Below, in pieces: positions 6,157-8,859 of a stretch of DNA of 8,859 bases. Under the pieces are notes generated by a model. The model did no database searches. It saw nothing but the letters and a program-made list of their open reading frames with translations, and was not told where the DNA came from. The position numbers were made by a program, and so were the translations under genes. Within the stretch, counting starts at the first letter, position 1; every line of letters starts with the position of its first letter. Source of the DNA: Candidatus Latescibacterota bacterium (lineage in GTDB: Bacteria > Latescibacterota > UBA2968 > UBA8231); NCBI GenBank assembly GCA_022827165.1, contig JAJDTN010000145.1:1-8859 (forward strand). The letters are read 5' to 3'.

Positions 6157-8173
6157 AGATGGCAAGGTCGTGGTAGGCCATGACGGTGAAGAAGTGATCG
6201 TCCGCTGGAATCAAGGTATCGGCTGTTCGTGAACTGATGTAGACAGGCTCTCCGGCCTCGTCCCGAAGCTGGATACTCTTCCGTGGCCGGCTCCAGGACG
6301 ACACGATACCGTACTGGTCAAGGGCATAGACCTCGATACGGTCATCATGCCAGGCGCCTGGGATCGCGTAGACGAACTCCCCGTTCTGGACCAGTCGGGC
6401 GTACGGTCGCCTGCGGAGGTGATCAACCTCCACCGGACGCCGAGGATCGCCGATGTCGAGCACGGCCAGCTCCCGGGGCCAGTAGCGTGGGACGTAAGCC
6501 CTGTGCCCTACCAGGGAGATTGGCCCGAGCGCCCGCGGCACGGGGATCCGATGGGAACGCTGGGTGCCCAGGGGCCCCCTGTTCTTTTCCAGGTATACCA
6601 GTTCCCGCCCACCTCCCAACTCCTTGTCGATTTCCGGCAGCTGGGACAGCCGGAGATAGAAGGCCTCGATCTGTTCTTCATACTCCTCATACGGCCTGGC
6701 GGGTCCGAAGCGCACGGGAGTGCGGCTCAACTCCTTCATGGCTGCGGGGTCGGTCAGATCGAGGACGACGAAGTCATAGCCCAGGTTGAAAAAGGCGTTC
6801 TCGCCGACCAGGTGCATTTGCCAGTCGTCGTTCCAGACATGCCGGACCGTCTCCGCAACCCGAAGCACCTGCACCGGTTCAGGGATCCCCCCGCTTCGCA
6901 CGTCGAAGCTGTGGAGCTCGAGGAACTTTCTGCCGAGCAGGCCGGCGTACAGGTATCCGTCCCGGACACTCCAGGCCGTCAGGCGGGGAGCGTGCTTGAG
7001 GAAACGGGTGGTGCCCATCTGGAGGCGCTCGGACTGGCTCAGACGGGTGGCGTCCGACTCGATGGGATGGAGGAGGCGCAGAGCCTGCAGCCGGGGAAGC
7101 CTGGGCTCGCTCAGATCGAATACGGCCACCCCTGCACTGTCCCGTCCGGCCCATCCCCAGACGTAGGCCGTGGAGGCTGAGATGGCCAGCCTGCGCAGCT
7201 GGAAATCTGCTATCCTCACCCGGCCAATTTCCCGAGGCGCCTGCCGGTCCGTCACATCAACGACGCTCAGCCCGCGATACAGCAGCACGATCGCCATTCC
7301 ATCCTTCACCGCCAGATCTACGAGGCTCTCTTCGTAGGGCAGCCGGCCCACCGGCTCGATCGACTGGTGCTCTGGATCTGGAGGGGACCACAGAAACCAT
7401 GCCAGGCAGATCAGGACGAGGGCACTCGCGATCCACGGAAATCGCCGGCTCCCCTGCGTTCGGAAGGTCCGGCAGGTCCATACCAGCACGCAGCCCGCCA
7501 GGAGGAAGGCTGCTGCGGCCCGGGAGAGCAGCAGCGTGGGATCGAAGGCCGGTCGCAGGATCAGGCCATCATAGAGACTGTTCTCGAAAACCTGAAGCAG
7601 GAAGGCCGAGACGGGATTGGACTCGGCGTGCACGAACGGGTAGCCAAGAGCTATCAGCAGGCTGGTCCACACGGCCTGGGAGGGGCGGCTGCAGAAGGCG
7701 GACGAGAGGAACGCCACTGTATACAGGAGCAGGTAGAACAGGTACCAGAGCAGCAGCATCCGGCCGTACCCGACATCCGTCAGGATGTCCACGTCGAGGC
7801 GATCTTCGAGGGGCTGCCCGGTCATGCTCCAATCCTCCCAGAGCGGCATCCCGAGGTAGACCCCGGCCCAGTACGCGGCGAGCACTCCAAGGAGCCCCGC
7901 GGCCCCGACGGCGTACTTCACTCCCAGCAACCAGGCTGTCCTCAGCGGCAGGTTGGACAGAAAGGGCAGGGTTCCCCGGCTGCGTTCACCGGCCACCAGA
8001 TCCATGCCCATCAGCACGGCGCCGAGGACGCCTACCAGGTGGGGCGAGAACCAAAGGAATGAGACCCGTTCGATATGGGCCGCCCCGACAAGCAGAGCCA
8101 AGCAGACACCGGCGGCGACCTTGGGAGCCGCCGTCCTCCCTTCCTTCCAAAGCAGAGCACCTATCGGATTCAT
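6140..8173 (-). CDS. ABC-2 type permease fused to an extracytoplasmic LVIVD-type beta-propeller
   Basis: A 677-residue protein, downstream partner of the ATPase at 8179. The N-terminal half begins MNPIGALLWKEGR, the usual opening of ABC-2 permeases, and has about six to seven membrane segments (near 20-38, 44-62, 82-104, 138-158, 167-182, 214-233 and 246-263), with GERSRGTLPFL after the second. From about 275 to the end there are no further membrane helices. Instead, a repeated motif appears: GLSVVDVTDRQAP (301-313), GVAVFDLSEPRLP (348-360), FVVLDLTDPAAM (468-479), LAVLDIGDPRRP (569-580) and a final LAIFNLAD at the very end. These match LVIVD repeats, each one strand of a beta-propeller blade. 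The ATG at 8173 is chosen because GGAGG lies nine bases upstream. An ATG at 8182 overlaps the ATPase stop (ATGA) but abuts the GGAGG. Codon use is looser than in its ATPase partner. The membrane-to-propeller fusion is seen; the role of the propeller as binding or sensing module is inference. Confidence 0.85.
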   Translation of the reverse strand: MNPIGALLWKEGRTAAPKVAAGVCLALLVGAAHIERVSFLWFSPHLVGVLGAVLMGMDLVAGERSRGTLPFLSNLPLRTAWLLGVKYAVGAAGLLGVLAAYWAGVYLGMPLWEDWSMTGQPLEDRLDVDILTDVGYGRMLLLWYLFYLLLYTVAFLSSAFCSRPSQAVWTSLLIALGYPFVHAESNPVSAFLLQVFENSLYDGLILRPAFDPTLLLSRAAAAFLLAGCVLVWTCRTFRTQGSRRFPWIASALVLICLAWFLWSPPDPEHQSIEPVGRLPYEESLVDLAVKDGMAIVLLYRGLSVVDVTDRQAPREIGRVRIADFQLRRLAISASTAYVWGWAGRDSAGVAVFDLSEPRLPRLQALRLLHPIESDATRLSQSERLQMGTTRFLKHAPRLTAWSVRDGYLYAGLLGRKFLELHSFDVRSGGIPEPVQVLRVAETVRHVWNDDWQMHLVGENAFFNLGYDFVVLDLTDPAAMKELSRTPVRFGPARPYEEYEEQIEAFYLRLSQLPEIDKELGGGRELVYLEKNRGPLGTQRSHRIPVPRALGPISLVGHRAYVPRYWPRELAVLDIGDPRRPVEVDHLRRRPYARLVQNGEFVYAIPGAWHDDRIEVYALDQYGIVSSWSRPRKSIQLRDEAGEPVYISSRTADTLIPADDHFFTVMAYHDLAIFNLAD

Positions 8174-8178
8174 GGCCC

Positions 8179-8859
8179 TCATCCTCCACCTGCCCTTGCG
8201 TAGGCCACGAAAGCCTCCTCCAGCCCCAGGCCTTCCACCTCGACGATGCGCCCGCCCTGGGCCTGGATGCGGGCGGCCTGTTCCTCGCCGTAGCCCACCA
8301 CCGTCAACAGCTGGTGCGCCCCCGTCCCCTGGACCTCCCCCAGTCCGGGGATCCCGGTGAATGGCCCCGCGTCCTCCGGCATGCGGACCGAGACACGCTT
8401 GACCGAGCCTTTCACCTCGTCCACCGGCCCCTCGGCGACCAGGCGGCCCTGCTCGATGATGGCGACCCGGTCGGCCACGCGTTCCACTTCGTGCACCAGG
8501 TGGGACGACATGAAGACGGTCCGCCCCTCCTCCTGGATGAGGCCGATGATGCCCTCCAGGAAGTCGCGGCGGACCACCACGTCCAGCCCGGAGGCGGGCT
8601 CGTCGAGGATCAGCAGGCGAGGATCGTGTCCCAGGGCCAGGGCGAGGGCGAGCTGGGCGTTCATGCCGCGGGAGAGGTGCTTGACCTTCTGCTCCGGATC
8701 GAGGCCGAAGCGTTCGATCATGCCCGCGACCTTTGCCGAATCCCAGGTGTCGTAGAACTGCCCGGCGAACCAGGCCAGCTCGCGCACCTTCATCCACCCG
8801 TACATGACCGGACTCTCGGAGACGTACCCCACCTGGCGCCGCAGCGCCAGCGAATCCCG
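8179..8859 (-). CDS. ABC transporter ATPase subunit (ABC-2 partner), N-terminus cut by the window
   Basis: The last 226 residues of an ABC ATPase; the frame runs open off the right edge, so the Walker A region is outside the window. Visible in order: VGYVSESPVMYGWMKVREL at about 10-28 (Q-loop region, with Glu at the usual Gln, common in ABC-2 ATPases), signature LSRGMNAQ at about 62-69 (the LSRGM form seen in YtrB-like ATPases), Walker B LLILDEP with catalytic E87, D-loop SGLD, and H-loop H120 in MSSHLVHEVERVAD. A C-terminal domain of about 70 residues follows, ending GLGLEEAFVAYARAGGG, the usual tail where these ATPases end in an 'LEEvFl' motif. A GTG at 8832 is not the true start, because conserved sequence continues upstream. 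It stops at 8179-8181, immediately before the permease gene, so the two form an operon and one complex. Substrate is unknown. Confidence 0.93.
   Translation of the reverse strand, partial: RDSLALRRQVGYVSESPVMYGWMKVRELAWFAGQFYDTWDSAKVAGMIERFGLDPEQKVKHLSRGMNAQLALALALGHDPRLLILDEPASGLDVVVRRDFLEGIIGLIQEEGRTVFMSSHLVHEVERVADRVAIIEQGRLVAEGPVDEVKGSVKRVSVRMPEDAGPFTGIPGLGEVQGTGAHQLLTVVGYGEEQAARIQAQGGRIVEVEGLGLEEAFVAYARAGGG

Noticed and set aside
8183..8797. Upstream extension of the permease frame to 8797
   Set aside because: That part lies inside the ABC ATPase gene in another frame and is arginine/glycine-rich; the permease start is marked by GGAGG and a typical MNPIGALLWKEG opening.

Overview
This GC-rich window has third codon positions dominated by G and C. 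It looks like a chromosomal segment from an environmental bacterium. A large didermic lineage such as Acidobacteriota, Myxococcota or a related deep-branching phylum would fit. That guess rests on base composition, an exporter with an N-terminal PH-like domain and zinc ribbon, and a secreted LolA-like protein; no phylogenetic marker is present, so it is tentative.

Layout from left to right. (1) Positions 3-2345, minus strand: a 780-residue ABC exporter half-transporter. Before its membrane domain it carries a roughly 175-residue extension with a four-cysteine zinc ribbon. (2) Positions 2510-2809, minus strand: a 99-residue HigA-type antitoxin or repressor without an intact HigB toxin; the stretch just upstream ends in a possible HigB tail scar. 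(3) Positions 3008-4573, plus strand: a 521-residue P-loop ATPase of the 'archaeal ATPase' class (COG1672-like), with a winged helix and a C-terminal DUF234/nuclease-like domain. It has a GTG start and no Shine-Dalgarno. (4) From 4573, plus strand: a gene overlapping the ATPase stop by one base, encoding a small HELCH zinc peptidase of gluzincin type. Its frame has no stop of its own and stays open through the whole next gene to 6156. (5) Positions 5384-6133, plus strand: an exported LolA-like protein with a strong ribosome binding site. (6) Positions 6140-8173, minus strand: an ABC-2 type permease fused to a large extracytoplasmic LVIVD-type beta-propeller. (7) Positions 8179-8859, minus strand: its partner ABC ATPase, cut by the window edge and lacking its Walker A part.

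The most unusual unit is the pair at 3008 to about 5300: a STAND/AAA-like ATPase with a degenerate nuclease domain, translationally coupled to a zinc peptidase. Divergent to it is an orphan HigA-family regulator. Codon use in the pair is visibly looser (AGA, ATA, ATT and CCA occur) than in the flanking exporter and LolA-like genes, and the peptidase lacks a natural stop. Together these suggest an acquired cassette whose 3' end was damaged on joining the LolA-like gene. The permease-propeller fusion is a second notable design, suggesting an ABC-2 complex with an outward sensing or binding domain.
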